DNA from: Aphanomyces cochlioides
Taxonomy: Eukaryota; Oomycota; Saprolegniomycetes; Saprolegniales; Verrucalvaceae
Assembly (NCBI GenBank): GCA_019828595.1
Contig: JAHQRK010000005.1
Location: 1,426,001 to 1,490,000 of the forward strand
DNA: 64,000 nucleotides
Direction of reading: 5' to 3'
The position numbers and the translations under genes are program-made. Of this stretch, positions 9,609 through 21,500 are shown in pieces; the first letter of the stretch is position 1; every line of letters starts with the position of its first letter. The notes beneath the pieces were generated by a model. The model ran no database searches, had not been told where the DNA came from, and worked only from the letters and a program-made list of their open reading frames with translations.

Positions 9609-12091
9609 ATGGAGCATGTGGATTTAAGCACAGGAATCTCATGGCATCCAGTGAATTCCAGTGGAAAGAGAGCAAGAGATGGAAATGAATCTACGGATTT
9701 GAATACGATATTCCAATGCGCCTTCGATAAGACACAAGCTGCGGTGAATTCTGTCCTCCAGAAAGCCAACCAAGCGTGCATTGAGCGTGTCATGGACTTT
9801 TTCGTCCAAAGAACGACCGCGACAAAGTATCCACATCTATTGCCATTACAGCGATTCCCAGTAGCAGCGCTGATCGCTGGCATGGATGCTGGGGCGGCGT
9901 CAAGCGCTTTGTGGACTGAACCGCTTGTTCATCGATTGAAACATCGATTTCCGTTTGTCGTGAGCATTCAACGCGAATTCTCCAACGGAAGACAAATGCT
10001 TGAGCACATAGCACATGCCATCTTTGCAGAGAATCAGCGACGTGATACCATGGAAGGACAGTGGCTACTACTTGAAATGCGACGAAAAGACAATAACCTT
10101 AGGTCAAGACGAGCTTATCACTTGAAAAATATGAAAGACTCCGACATTCCATCGATCAAATGGGACACAGCTGCAAGTAAGTCAGTCTCTGTCATTGGAT
10201 TGCCCTCATTCATGATGCAGCAATCTTGAATCTTCTTGAAAAAGTCGTCGCCCCATTAATGCACTTCTCAGATGATATCACGATACAAGCAGATATGCTG
10301 CAACTAGAATTGCAATCCATAGCGGAAGAGTCCATTCAAGAATTTAGCAGTTCATATGCAAACAAGTGCGAATGTTTGGAGCGTTTGCTGGAGGATTCCA
10401 AAGACAGATTGCGATCACTCCGAAAAACTGTATGATTTTCCTCTTGTAGTGTCATGACTTATTTGCAGGTTGGACTTTCCACAACCTCTGAGAGAAAACT
10501 ACTCCAACTGCACCGTTGGCTCCTTCAGAAGCACCACGATGTTGTGGAAGAGGCATTGAAGCTCGAGACAGGTGACTCCAACCGTGAATCCCTCCGCAAG
10601 AAGCTGGGATCAATCGCGGCTGAACTTTCCTCAACCTCAATAGTAAGCAGCCCTGTCTATCCCTCCTAACCAAGCTACTTAGTGTGCTATTTCCGAGTCA
10701 ACTTGTTCGCCGTGCGTTTTGCTTGTCCTGGACCAATATGAAAGTATGTCGGACACTATTGTAGCTGACTTTCTTCACATGTGGCGTGACCATGCCTCAC
10801 CCACACTCGGTCTCGGCTTAATTCTCGGCCTAAGCTCGACTCTCTCGCCATCATTTCGACGGATGCCACGATCCATTTCGACGAAGATTGATATGGAACC
10901 CTTCTTCTTGGAAGATTCGTCCAAGAGCTTTAATGACATTGTACAGACACTCGTGATTGCAGGGGAATTTCCACTCATGATCTCCGGGGCAGTCTATCGG
11001 TGGCTTCACAACACGTTTACAAGGGCTCATTCTATTCAAGCCTTTCTGGCTGCGCTTAAGTTGATATTGTACGAGCATGTTGCATCGAAACCGATACATG
11101 CTGTAGCATTTTTTCCACTCCCTGAACTGGTTGACTCTGACCTTCCCCACACAGCTCAAGCCTACTGCAAAAAACTTCAGCAACACAGTCTGATGGAAGA
11201 TATCAATCAAGTATATGCGTGGAAGCATGTGTGGCAATGTATGTGGAATTGTGTCGAGATGGTCTGGCAAATGTGCATACGATTCGAGACCTCTTTGAGC
11301 ACCAAAAATGTCGATGTGGTGGCATTAGCCTTGGATGGTAAGCTCGTAAAATCTCCTCTTGCAGGTCGTATGCATGCCTTCCTCTGCCAAGGTACATTTC
11401 CACCACAGATTTGCTCAGCGTGCTCAATGCAATTGTAGCCAGCATTCGAGCACTTCATAAGCTTGTCGTCGAATGGAGACAATGTGTTGCAAGGTATATT
11501 GTTTGATGATTATGCTCGTGACGAGGAATTTTTATGCCTAGATACGATATGGATGCCCCACCAGAAGTAAATTTGTCATCAGTGGCTAATGCGATCAGTG
11601 AAATGGCTCATATCCTTTCGTTTGTCCACGAGTCTTCGGACGAAGACGAAATGATTGCCAAGATGATTCCTGAAGTGCGCCAAGATGTGTGGAAAGTATT
11701 AGCCGAACATATCATGCCATGCTTGAGTCCAGCTTTGCCACTCGCTTGCCCAAAAGCCGGTCGACTCTTTCATTTCAACTGCGTCCAAACCCTGAAGACC
11801 CATCTCGAATCGAAGCATGAAGCGACACTGCGGCAGTTTTTAGAACGTCCACCAAAACATAGCAAAGGCGCATGGAGTCACGACATGCATATTCTCCACG
11901 AATTTTACCGCCACACTGCTGGTATGCTTATCAACGTCGCCGAATGGCTCGACGATTTTCAATCCAAGACAACCGATAAAGCACATATACATCCCCGCTT
12001 CCTCCGCTGCCTGGCTGCCATGCAATACCTAGGCTTGATTCGGCGCTATGGCAGGAGCGAAGATTACGTTGAGAAGCTAGTGTTTGTATGA
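9609..12091 (+). CDS. ORC3: origin recognition complex subunit 3
   Basis: ORC3 is the AAA+-like/winged-helix subunit of the complex that marks replication origins. Six exons (9609-10176, 10221-10429, 10469-10642, 10683-11337, 11409-11493, 11542-12091) join in phase to 746 residues. Supporting segments are FFLEDSSKSFNDIVQTLVIAG, EFPLMISGAVYRWLHN, HSIQAFLAALKLILYEHVAS and the C-terminal winged-helix stretch FLRCLAAMQYLGLIRRYGRS, all at the expected relative places for ORC3. MEHVDLSTG at 9609 is preferred to the upstream ATG at 9537, which overlaps the TCCGG-rich promoter. One 71-bp intron (11338-11408) contains an alternative split. RPB10 follows tail-to-tail about 100 bp away. Confidence 0.9.
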
Positions 12092-12189
12092 TCGGTGTTC
12101 TCCCAGAAAAAAGTTTCCATCCAACACAATCTCAAGATAGACAAAATGACTTTATTTCTTTGAGCATTCAAGGCGTCCCGCTGGGGCAA

Positions 12190-12454
12190 TTAATCGTCTC
12201 CACCGCGTTCAATAGCTACAATTGAAAGTCAGTATCATCTCAGAGCCTGTTGACATACCTCCGGTGTTGTAGTGCAGCAATTTCTCAATCAAGTCGACGT
12301 GGGTCAAGAGCATACGTCGGCAGCAATATCGCTTGAGCGACAATTCATCGAGTGCATCGCCTTCTGTGTAATCTGCGCGGAGAAGACTCAAATACGTCTC
12401 CCATTTGTTGGCCAACACTTTGCCGCAGGTGAAGCATCGCACTGGAACAATCAT
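12190..12454 (-). CDS. RPB10: RNA polymerases I/II/III common subunit RPB10 (ABC10-beta)
   Basis: A 73-residue zinc-binding subunit shared by the three nuclear RNA polymerases. The atypical zinc motif is intact: [12 protein letters not shown] near the N-terminus and [10 protein letters not shown] in the second half, with [11 protein letters not shown] and [11 protein letters not shown] between and after. One intron (12216-12258) separates the last codons (AIERGGDD). Length matches the family. A double TATCCGGATAA element lies 43-70 bp upstream. Confidence 0.95.
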
Positions 12455-12496
12455 CGCTCACTTCAAATCCAACAATGGAATTTGCATGGTCGCGAG

Positions 12497-12527
12497 ATAT
12501 CCGGATAATGTAAATATTATCCGTAAG
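12497..12527 (-). promoter_or_regulatory. paired TATCCGGATAA elements upstream of RPB10
   Basis: ATATCCGGATAA at 12497-12508 and ATTATCCGTAA about 10 bp further lie 43-74 bp upstream of the RPB10 start codon. Confidence 0.55.
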
Positions 12528-12554
12528 CATGCATCCGGTCCATCGATGGAGCAT

Positions 12555-13546
12555 TAATCGTAATTCGTCGAGAGAAATACAAATTTTAAGTATGAGAAAT
12601 GTGCTGTTATCATTTGAACAGACGATACAAATGAAATTCCAAACTATAGCTTCGAACTGGAGTTAGTGCTCATAGTATTCAGCTACAATGGGTCAACATG
12701 ATGGAGGCTTTCTCGGCTTAGCGAGGTGGAATTTCGATATAAAATCCACAAAATTGCAGCTAGTCAATGTATAGGCTACCTAGTGTTGTAGATACGTCTT
12801 ACTAGTGAACATGGTGAATGCTTCATTGTCTCCAATGCCTACTCCGTATGCATAGTAGAGCATGCGATCCTATAAATGATAACGTTATGATTTGTTTTTG
12901 GCATGATTGGGTACATTTTTTGAATTTTTAGTTACTCTATTGGCCCACCTTATTGCTGAGGCCATCCTCAGCAAATTCGACAAGATATCTCCAATAGTGA
13001 GGCAATACAAAATATCATATATTTCGGATCAATTTAATGGCCGATGCACGAAAATACTGAGAGTTCTCTCAGCGATTGATATAAAATGATGTCTATGTGT
13101 GAAACTTCTATTGCTCTGTTGTGAAAACAAGGCACGCTTTGACAGTATCGCGCCACGACTGTCACAAACTGTGTCTTGTACACGAGATTTCAAATCAGCA
13201 TGATCATTCTTGCAAATGTCATGTTCAGAGGGAGTTGTAGATTAGTGAGACATTAAACTTTTACTACGCATTATGTATGTCTGGGCAAAGCAAACGTTCA
13301 TCTCTGTCGTTGTCACCACTTGGAAGTCTAGCTACATAATGATATTAAACGCCATGCGTATTGCATGAGCGCTACGAACTATTTTGCTATTTGCAGCCGG
13401 AGGTGGCTTGGCGACAACTCTGAAAATCACTTAGTCGATTATATTTGTCCAATCAAACGTATTCAATAAAATAATTGGTCAAAATTTACAAGCCGAGATT
13501 CCTCTCAGCAAATTCCGATAACAAGTCAAATTATAGGGAGAAATCA
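12555..13546. other. gene-poor interval with possible decayed coding fragments
   Basis: No confident gene is present. On the minus strand 12780-12869 reads as an exon-like piece (DRMLYYAYGVGIGDNEAFTM, preceded by a TATAG acceptor and ending at a stop), and about 13010-13240 is open without a start codon. They do not join into a recognisable protein and may be remains of a dead gene. The short plus-strand frame at 12907-13089 has no support. Confidence 0.25.
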
Positions 13547-13547
13547 A

Positions 13548-13612
13548 ATCCGGATATTCAAAATGCTTCTATGGTATCCGGATATTCAAAATGCTTCTAT
13601 GGTATCCGGATA
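13548..13612 (+). repeat. 28-bp tandem repeat carrying the TATCCGGATA element
   Basis: Two perfect 28-bp units (13548-13575 and 13576-13603, each beginning ATCCGGATATTCAAAATG) are followed by a partial third (ATCCGGATA). The array ends 43 bp before the cytochrome b561 start, so this promoter holds three evenly spaced copies of the element. Confidence 0.85.
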
Positions 13613-13654
13613 ATGATATCTGGAAGTTCTTGCACTTTTGTGCACCAAACCAAG

Positions 13655-14437
13655 ATGGACGTCGAAGTGCCAACATCGCGCGGACAAATCCCGACGAAAG
13701 ACAAGAAAGACTCAGAGACGGAGGATACTGATACAGATCTTGACATGGATATCGACGATGGAAGCGTTCACCATGCATCGTTCTCGTACTCGTCTTCCAA
13801 AGTCATTTGGCGAGAAGTCACCCAAAATACCACGCCACTGACTTGGCTTGCCTTTGCCGCAGCTGTGGCAATTACTGTCGGCGTGATTGTCCTCCGTGGC
13901 TTGAATTTGTTCTTCCTCCATGCGATGTGCATGTCAGTTGGATATGTGGCGTTTGCAACTGAAGCCATGCTCGTGTATCGACCATTCCCATCGTGGAATG
14001 TCCGCTCACCCAACCAACGCGTTCAACGCAACATCCACCGATTTATGAATCAAGCTGCCGGCATATTTACAATCCTTGGCCTCGTTGCTATCTGCGTCCA
14101 TCGATGGAGTAATGGCAAGAGTTTGATTCCACATGGTATCCATTCTTGGATGGGCTCTCTCGTGATCCTGCTTATCCTCGTTCAAATTGTCATCGGTCAC
14201 AAGAAACTCAGCTTGCTGTTATTCCAAGGCCAACGAAGTTTCCGATTCCATGGCAAACTTGGCCGACTCACTTATGCATTGTCCATCCTCACGGTCGTCC
14301 TTGGCATTTTCCACATTTACAAGAACTACATGGCGTACGTTTGGACCGCCGTCGTTGCACTCCCGGTCATCCCCGTCATCTACGCTTACACTTGCACCAC
14401 CAAACACGTTGGATACGCCGCTGTGGATCAATTGTAG
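13655..14437 (+). CDS. cytochrome b561-domain transmembrane electron-transfer protein
   Basis: Single-exon gene of 260 residues. After an acidic, Asp/Thr-rich cytoplasmic N-terminus there are about six membrane spans with the paired heme histidines typical of b561: LFFLHAMCMSVGYVAF, FMNQAAGIFTILGL with ICVHRWSNG, HGIHSWMGSLVILL with VIGHKK, and RFHGKLGRLTYALSI. The family moves electrons across membranes, often from ascorbate to ferric iron; substrate and location cannot be told from the sequence. The ATG at 13655 is chosen over an in-frame ATG at 13475 because the triple TATCCGGATA repeat lies between them. It converges on DNAAF1 with only 18 bp between stop codons. Confidence 0.85.
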   Translation: MDVEVPTSRGQIPTKDKKDSETEDTDTDLDMDIDDGSVHHASFSYSSSKVIWREVTQNTTPLTWLAFAAAVAITVGVIVLRGLNLFFLHAMCMSVGYVAFATEAMLVYRPFPSWNVRSPNQRVQRNIHRFMNQAAGIFTILGLVAICVHRWSNGKSLIPHGIHSWMGSLVILLILVQIVIGHKKLSLLLFQGQRSFRFHGKLGRLTYALSILTVVLGIFHIYKNYMAYVWTAVVALPVIPVIYAYTCTTKHVGYAAVDQL

Positions 14438-14455
14438 TTAGCCACTGGTGTATGG

Positions 14456-16156
14456 CTAATCCAACTGCGTCATGTTTGTAAACGATTGCCAGAGACCATC
14501 GCGCGTGACTGGCTTCACTTGTTCATTTTCATCATTGTCATCACCATCCCGCGTGTCCTAAAAGACGGCAATCGGTGAGGAGAAATGTTCCATGACGTCC
14601 ACGCTGACGTACGTAGATGGATGGAAGAGTTGGTGGTCGATGGATGACTGGCGCTTCTGCAGCTTTACGCTGGAGAGACTCCCACGTGTCGCGCTCAGGC
14701 GCGGCATTGCTGCTGATAGCGCTGGTGCTGCTGCTGACCTTAGTTTTGTCATCTTCTAGCTGGATCAACGGCGGCGGAGTTTCTTCCTCGAGGAGAATAT
14801 CGTCCAAAACAACAGGAACTTCGTCGATGCTGAGTGCATTTGGCTCAGCTTGTGGCTTTTTGTCATCCTCTGAACTCTTTTGAGCTGGCTCTGCGACGAC
14901 ATTACAGCTGCCGCCGTTGATTTCTTCGTTGTTGTCCTTGGTGTCATTTTGCTCCTTGCGAGCATCTTCCTCGGCCCAGAAAGCTCGACCAAGTTGTGTG
15001 ATGCCGTCTCCAGCAACCATTTTCTTTTCCTCCAGGCTGTCAGCACGAGCTTGAGCCATCGAACGAGGAGACAAACGCACGTCGAAATACGAGACTGTCT
15101 TTTCGCCAGCCTCGCGGCGCTTGGCGAGCTCTTCAAGTTTCTTTGCACGAACCTCGTTCTGCCAGTCTCGAAATTCCTGAAGCGTCCGACGGCGTTCATT
15201 GTGCTATACGACACAAAGACGTTATAGATCTCGCCAATGATGCGGACGTACTTCGTGTTGGATGAAATCTTGTCGGGCCTTTTCTTCAGCGCCAGCCCCG
15301 CCCTCTTTCCAAGCAGCGGCAGTTCTGCGCTCCATGTCAAAAATGGGGCGATCCAAGTACCCCAGGCCTGGAAGTGTCGTAATATATGTCTTGCGAAAGT
15401 ACTTTGTCTTGGATACAACGTCATTTCCTAAATGAATATTTGTGAAGAGAGTGCAATGAGGATCTACCAGTCAGTCGAAGCGCTTTGAGGTTGGCCATAG
15501 CGGCAAAGACATGGAGAATGTCAGGGTCAGCCAGCTTGTTGTGGCTCAAGTCGACATTTGTGAGCGACTTGTAATTCTTGAGTGCTTCAATGTCGCTCAC
15601 CAGCTCGATTTCATTCTTGGACACGTTCAATGACGACAAATGGACCAGTTGACCGAGACCTTCGATGGTTTTGATGCGGTTTTCGCTCAAGTCCAACGTT
15701 GTGAGCGCCGATAGCATCTATCACAGCAGCAATGCATGACGATATCAAGTTGACTAGCAGTACGTGCAAGTTTTCAACGCGTTCGAGAAGATTTTTGCTC
15801 AAGTACAAGCATCGTAGCTCCGACAAGCAGTCGAGGTTTTCAATTTTGGTCAATCCGTTCGATTCGAGCCACAGAGCTTTCAAATTGTAAAAGGGTTCGA
15901 GCCCTTCAATCTTTTGAAAGCCCTTGAAATGAGCAAACCTACGCAATGATTTCATTCAACAAACGGCTTGGCCATAGACTTACAAATTGTCATTGAGCTC
16001 GGGTGTTTCGTAGCCGTCGTTGTCGATGCAAAGCTGGACAAGTGTCTCGCGGTCCATGACTGGAAGATGTCCTTTTTGCTTACTCTTGAGCTTTTCCCGG
16101 TCGCGTTTCTTCATGCGCTCGAGAAAGTCGATCTCTTCGTTGTTGCTGCTAAACAT
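14456..16156 (-). CDS. DNAAF1: dynein axonemal assembly factor 1 (LRRC50/ODA7)
   Basis: DNAAF1 is a cytoplasmic LRR factor needed to pre-assemble axonemal dynein arms, so its presence implies a motile flagellate stage. The start at 16156 gives FSSNNEEIDFLERMKKRD, then MDRETLVQLCIDNDGYETPE. The LRRs follow in order: HFKGFQKIEGLEPFYNLKAL, WLESNGLTKIENLDCLSELR, YLSKNLLERVENL, LDLSENRIKTIEGLGQLVHL, and the LRR-cap VDLSHNKLADPDILHVFAAM. A basic, acidic-flanked tail includes GLGYLDRPIFDMERRTAAAW, characteristic of the family. Several introns (for example 14558-14612) are needed; that last one exposes the C-terminus ending at 14456. Confidence 0.88.
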
Positions 16157-16159
16157 CGA

Positions 16160-16400
16160 AACAAATTGTGAAAAAAAGGACGACGTCTGTTCAAGATACC
16201 AACTTTTAATTGGCTATAAACACTGTTTTCAGCCAATCAAAATGAACTATATAATTAATTATAACCAATCAAATTATATTACTAGTTGTATGTTTAAAAT
16301 ACAAATATTATTAATAGTAATAGGACATTTTTTCAAGAAATGTTTTAGATATTGTATTTAATTATTGTCCAATCCAATGATTATGGAGATGCCGCAGCGA
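16160..16400. promoter_or_regulatory. AT-rich spacer with CCAAT/ATTGG boxes upstream of DNAAF1
   Basis: AT-rich sequence with ATTGGCT at 16210, CCAATC near 16234 and 16265, and CCAATCCAATG at 16369. This is the 5' flank of DNAAF1. A short plus-strand frame starting near 16400 (containing FVCDVCALCGRSGEC) follows but has no family match and is not called. Confidence 0.4.
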
Positions 16401-16797
16401 TGTCGACTGTCGTTGCTTTTGCGTGGCGCCTCCATGCCAACAAAGACAGAGACCAAGAACTTGATCTAGACCTTCCTGCTGATAGCCAAGGTGATCACTT
16501 CGACGGAGATGGCAAGTTTGTCTGCGATGTTTGTGCCCTTTGTGGTCGAAGCGGAGAGTGCCAGTCTCGAGATCGGGTATTTCAAGGCAGGCAAGCTAAA
16601 TTTCATGTCAAAGTCCACACAAAAAGCGGAGAGGGCAACTAGAAAACGTTGCTGCTGGTGAAAGCAACTTATCATAGGAAACGTGACGACATGCGACAGA
16701 CTGCAAGCCCCACGATAGTTTGAATGGTCCAGTCAACATATCAGAGCTGTGGCCCCTTAAAGTCTGCTCAAACATATCCAGAAAGCACTTCGTGATA

Positions 16798-18498
16798 TTA
16801 TTGGAGACATGGAGGAGTTGGTGGCACAACGCCAAGCATGTGCTTTGAGGTTCGATGTCCAGTGTTTTTAAATGAAGAGGATGGCAACAGGAGACTCAGT
16901 GCTCGGTCAAGACGCCGCTGGGCATTTTCTCGTGGTGTGATGGTAGGATCTACAGACGGCAGCAATGTTGGCGAGGATTCATGCTCTTGTTGGACCATGC
17001 GCCTGTGGATATGCTTAGGATTGAGTTTTATTGCCTCGATAGTCGGGGGAATTTGGCGCCGACAGACAAGGGAATCACTCAGGTGACCAGGTAAACCGCA
17101 TCGAGGACATGGCAATGGTCCTTTTCGTTGCATGCTTGGCGTCAACCTAACGACGCAAATGAGCAACACCTGAATTTAGGTGGCTCAAAGTGAACTTACA
17201 TATATTCGACGCGTTTGTTGTACTGATTCAATGCTGTAAAGCGTCGCCGCTTGTACCAATTCGTCTGTCTTGTAAAATAATCGACAAATGTGTCAAGGAT
17301 AGGCATGCCAGTCTTGGCGACGGCAAACAATGCATATGTCGGCAAGATATAAACACTAGCAGGGGCCGTGGCGACGCAATAGTTGGCAAACCCAGCACTG
17401 TTTAAGCAAACCTCCGCTAAGCCAGTGCAGTTGAATGGCTTAAGGATTTCCAATTCAACGCGACGAGTTACGACCTACAGGCAACATCATCCAAATTATT
17501 TTGAGGATAAATCATGGTCTCAGTACTTCACTGGACTCGTCGGTGGCCAACACAACGTCTTCGACAGTATAGACTCGGAGTTCACCCGACACTACCAGAT
17601 AAATCGCCGGCGGTTGGCCCGCGGTGTACAAGTATTCGTGCATGTGAACGGTGACAGTCGTCAGATGCGATGCGAGGAATTCAATCGATGTTCGAGGGAG
17701 CGATCGAAAGAGTGCAAGTTGCTCAAGAAATGCTGCGGCGGTTGTATCAAACGGACAAACCATGGGGGACACAGATCCGTTTGTTTTATCGCAAGTGTAA
17801 TGTGGCACGACAAGGAGACAAGTTGGATGCACTGTCGAGACTCCAATTGAGTTGCGTTTGACGCATCCATCTGATCGAAGCGAGAGGAAATGGAATGGAA
17901 AGTCAAAGTAGATGGACTCGAGACCAAATAAGTCGCCTGGATGCAATGTACGCCACGCTAAATCGTCGTCTGGAGTTGACGTCGACGTGCCACGGGTCAA
18001 ATTGAATCGATGGCGCTTGATCACTTCAGTACAGCGACCAGACAAGACGATGAAGACAGATCCAGTCGGTGTTTGGTCTTGTCGGACGATGAAATCGTTG
18101 GCAGCTCGTTCGACAATTGACATAGAGTGCACAATGCCGTGGAAACATTGATCGTTGCCACGACTGAGCCCTCGGAGAGCAACGTAAGCAGCATGAAACT
18201 CTCGAGCGAGCCAATCGTGGAGATCAACGTTGTCTGCCATGGATCTTTTGTTCGAATGTAGAAGTTGAAAGAAGTGTCTGTGAGGGTCTTGATTGTCTTC
18301 GTCGCCGTACGAGTGGTCGAGCAGCATGACGAGATGATCGGTGGTTTCTTGCGAAAGACTGGTTGATACGTGATGGCGAGGGTGGCTACCATTTGGTTGG
18401 GGGCTTCTTGGAGAGGACGATCGCGGTGACGACGGTCTCTGAGCAGCTCCATTGTCTGCATAAGAGGGTCCAATGGTTAAACCTCGACTTCGCCGCAT
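16798..18498 (-). CDS. tandem cyclic-nucleotide-binding-domain protein with C-terminal zinc knuckle
   Basis: Three exons (17527-18498, 17200-17474, 16798-17146) join in phase. The N-terminal 60 residues are Ser/Pro/Arg-rich. Two cNMP-binding-like folds follow: the first around SVFIVLSGRCTEVIKRH and LHPGDLFGLESIYF, the second around FRSLPRTSIEFLASHL, YLYTAGQPPAIYLVVSGELR and YCVATAPASVYILPTYALFA. The C-terminal exon encodes a CCHC-like cluster, CPRCGLPGHLSDSLVC, then a basic tail. The phosphate-binding-cassette Arg is not obvious in either domain, so nucleotide binding is unproven. Only 29 bp separate this start codon from the VPS35L stop codon upstream on the same strand, so the promoter must overlap the VPS35L 3' end or the first exon lies elsewhere. 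Confidence 0.72.
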
Positions 18499-18527
18499 AC
18501 AAGTAAATGTAACTATCGTATTGGAAG

Positions 18528-21500
18528 TTACGCAATCTGGAGACCGTGTAGGTTATGAGATAAGCTATGCCACGATGCTGCATCCTTTGGGTTCAACGCT
18601 GAAGGGGGGTGCTCTGCGCTTCGTAAGAGAAATGCTTTGGTTGAGCGCCAGTACAGTTTGATATCATCTAGTAGATACATTAGCCGAGGCAAGTACGACA
18701 TCTTGCCATGAAGAATTGCTTGGTGCTCAGCGACGCCAGTCATGAGCTTGACCAGTCTCGTCGAAGCAAATGCATTCAGCTCAACTGACGCGGCTAAAGC
18801 ATTTACCAAGTCTAGCACCAAGTCGCACTGAATGTTGAATTGGCTTTTGTCTTGATTCAAGTCTTGCAAGTGCTTCGTGATTTCCTACGGTATTTCATTA
18901 AATAATTGATTACGACTCGTGTACCTCGATGACTGATGAGACTTGTTCGTTGAGACTGTCTTGCAAAATTGGACTGCCCCCAAATAGTACATCGTTAGCC
19001 GCGACTAAGTGAGCAAGTCATTAGCAATCCACAGCACTTTGTTTAATCAACCATGGCCTATTGTGTATGGCAGAGGTTCATCAGGCACCCAAGTTGCCAG
19101 GAACCGCACAAGTTGGATTAAAATGGGAATACGAGTGCCTCGCCAAGAGAATTTTTCGATAGCGTTGCGAAAGCCATGGATGAAATAGAGAGGGTCTTCA
19201 GGTGAGACGGATGGTACAACGACCAATAGTGAGAGTAGATCACTCATGGCATCAATAACATGACTCTCATAGACTTCGGGTGACACATATGACGAGCTCT
19301 CCTCCAAGTCGTCGCCCAACGCACGTTGTATCGTTGTTGGCGATGGAAGTTCCGTAATTAGGACAATAGCCGCTTTCACGAAAGCATCCATTTGAGGAAT
19401 ACAATGACTTGCCAGTGCAATCTATAGCAACAGTTTAGTGCTCACAAAGAGCAATCAAGTACCTTGGCGCAGAGTGTCATTAGCTGTAGTCTTTCTAAGC
19501 TGTCTGTAAGAGATGGAATTGTAATATGGCAATAGGCTAGGCATCCTTTGACAAAGGAGCGCCGACCCTGCACATACAGATTTCTCAATCTTTTCCATCT
19601 TGTGTCGTCTCACCTCAGCCAAGAGACTCAGCCATAAGACTCGCCGGATAAGGCAAGCTTTGACTTTGTCCAGTTTGTAAAAAACGCGTCGGCACTCAAC
19701 ATACATTTGAAGTAAGCCTTCTTCTTGGCCTGGTGCGGCAACATCAAGACTCAACACAAACGTGCTAATGGCTAAAGATGCCTCGTGGGTTTCAAGAGAG
19801 CTGCTAAGATAGTCAAGGGAGTCATGCACTCGGATACAAATGCTGAGCAAGATGTGCACAATTGCAGCATGGGGACCTTCAACTGCGAGTTTTAGCCCTT
19901 TGTCCTTCCCTCGAACAAATGCATGGAGCAGTCGTTTGCTCAATGTGATGTTGGTCGAATGTTGAAACATGCCCAAGAGAGTCTGTAAGGAAAGATGCTT
20001 TAGTGGTTGCAATTTCAAGATCACGTACGAGAAACTCGTTTGATGGAATAATAGTTGTAAAATAGTGCGTCTGTCGACGAGCTTCAAGAATAATTATTTC
20101 CATGATCGACTCCAAAGCTTGATAGAGAGCTGCATCCATCGTCTCGGCAGAATTCAAATGACGCACGACGTCTTTGAGTAAAATGACAACTTCTCGACTC
20201 TAAGACAGTTTTTAGACCACAAGAGTAGTTGTTGAAAGGTGAGACCGAATAGTGCGTGACCAAAAGGGCAACAAAATCTGCGGCGCATTTAAGATATGTT
20301 TGGATATCGACAAGTCGAGTAATGGTTCCCCACACTTCGTTGAGAAAGACAAGTTTTTCGTTTGGAGGAGGTGGAGCGTCAACGAGCTTTAGTGACAGCT
20401 GACGAAACAAAACATCCTACTTCCAATTAGCATGATCAATGACCAATATCCATCACACCTTTCGTGTGGTTTGTTGAATCAGTTGGACGAGGCCCATTGC
20501 ATGCTTGACAAGCAGCGCGCCAGGAAATGCTACAAGGATTTGTTCTAGAATCATACTGTTCTCAGCGTATTGCTTGTATTGATAAAGGAGAGAGTCCACA
20601 TCTTTCTAGAGGCCGGGTTAATTTATGTGTTTCGAGATTTTAGTAGCGTTACCTCAGTTGCGTGTATGGAAATGTTTTTCATAAGCCATTCCACGCCTGG
20701 TGCGTGAACTGCTTGGAGCTCTGGCTCTGTTATACTGTATTGAGAGTAGAAATCAAGAGCCTAACCAAAAACTCAGAGTCATTTCGCGCAAGCAAAATAC
20801 CTTGTCGACGCTGAAACGATGCATGATATACATATAATCTTGCATGCTTTGCAGGATTGCTGTATCACGACCAGTTAATACGCGACTGCTGGCTAGCGCT
20901 AAGTAGGTTCTTGTGTATAATGCCACAGTCGGATCGGCCACACCTCTATTCATGCCCATGAGAGATTCTAGGTTAAATTGACTTACTTGATCATGTTGGA
21001 CAACCTTAAGACGATATGCGGGTACTCGCAATCGCAGAGAAATCGATAGCATCGAAGTAGTGCGATTTCTGTGTAACTATAAGTTCTGTTAGGAGATAGT
21101 ATCAAAAAAATTGCAACATGCGAGGCAAGAGCTCACGAATGCAAGCCGTTTTGTAAAACCAATTGCGGCACGTCTCCTTGGCTTCTATGCTCACGTCCGC
21201 AGACGTAAAATTATCTAGCAACATGATGATGTTCCTTGCAGGATGAAGACTCACTTGATAGAGGGTGCTGCTCGTCAGCTTTTGCTTTGATACGGTTGAA
21301 GACATGCGTCCCAAAGCAATCAAGAACGTCGCTCACGAGAACAAACATGCAGGGATAAAACTTCGGGAAAGAAGAGTCACCTAAGAGTTTGATGCACTAA
21401 AAACTGTCATGGCTATGCAGTGACATGTCTTTGCACCTTGATTGTGATTCGAAGGGCCAACACCTTTTGGTCTTCATGCCATGCATTGAGAAAATCATTT

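Noticed and set aside
16352..16642. Small plus-strand frame with FVCDVCALCGRSGEC
   Set aside because: The cysteine run is suggestive, but there is no family match, promoter motif or conserved context.
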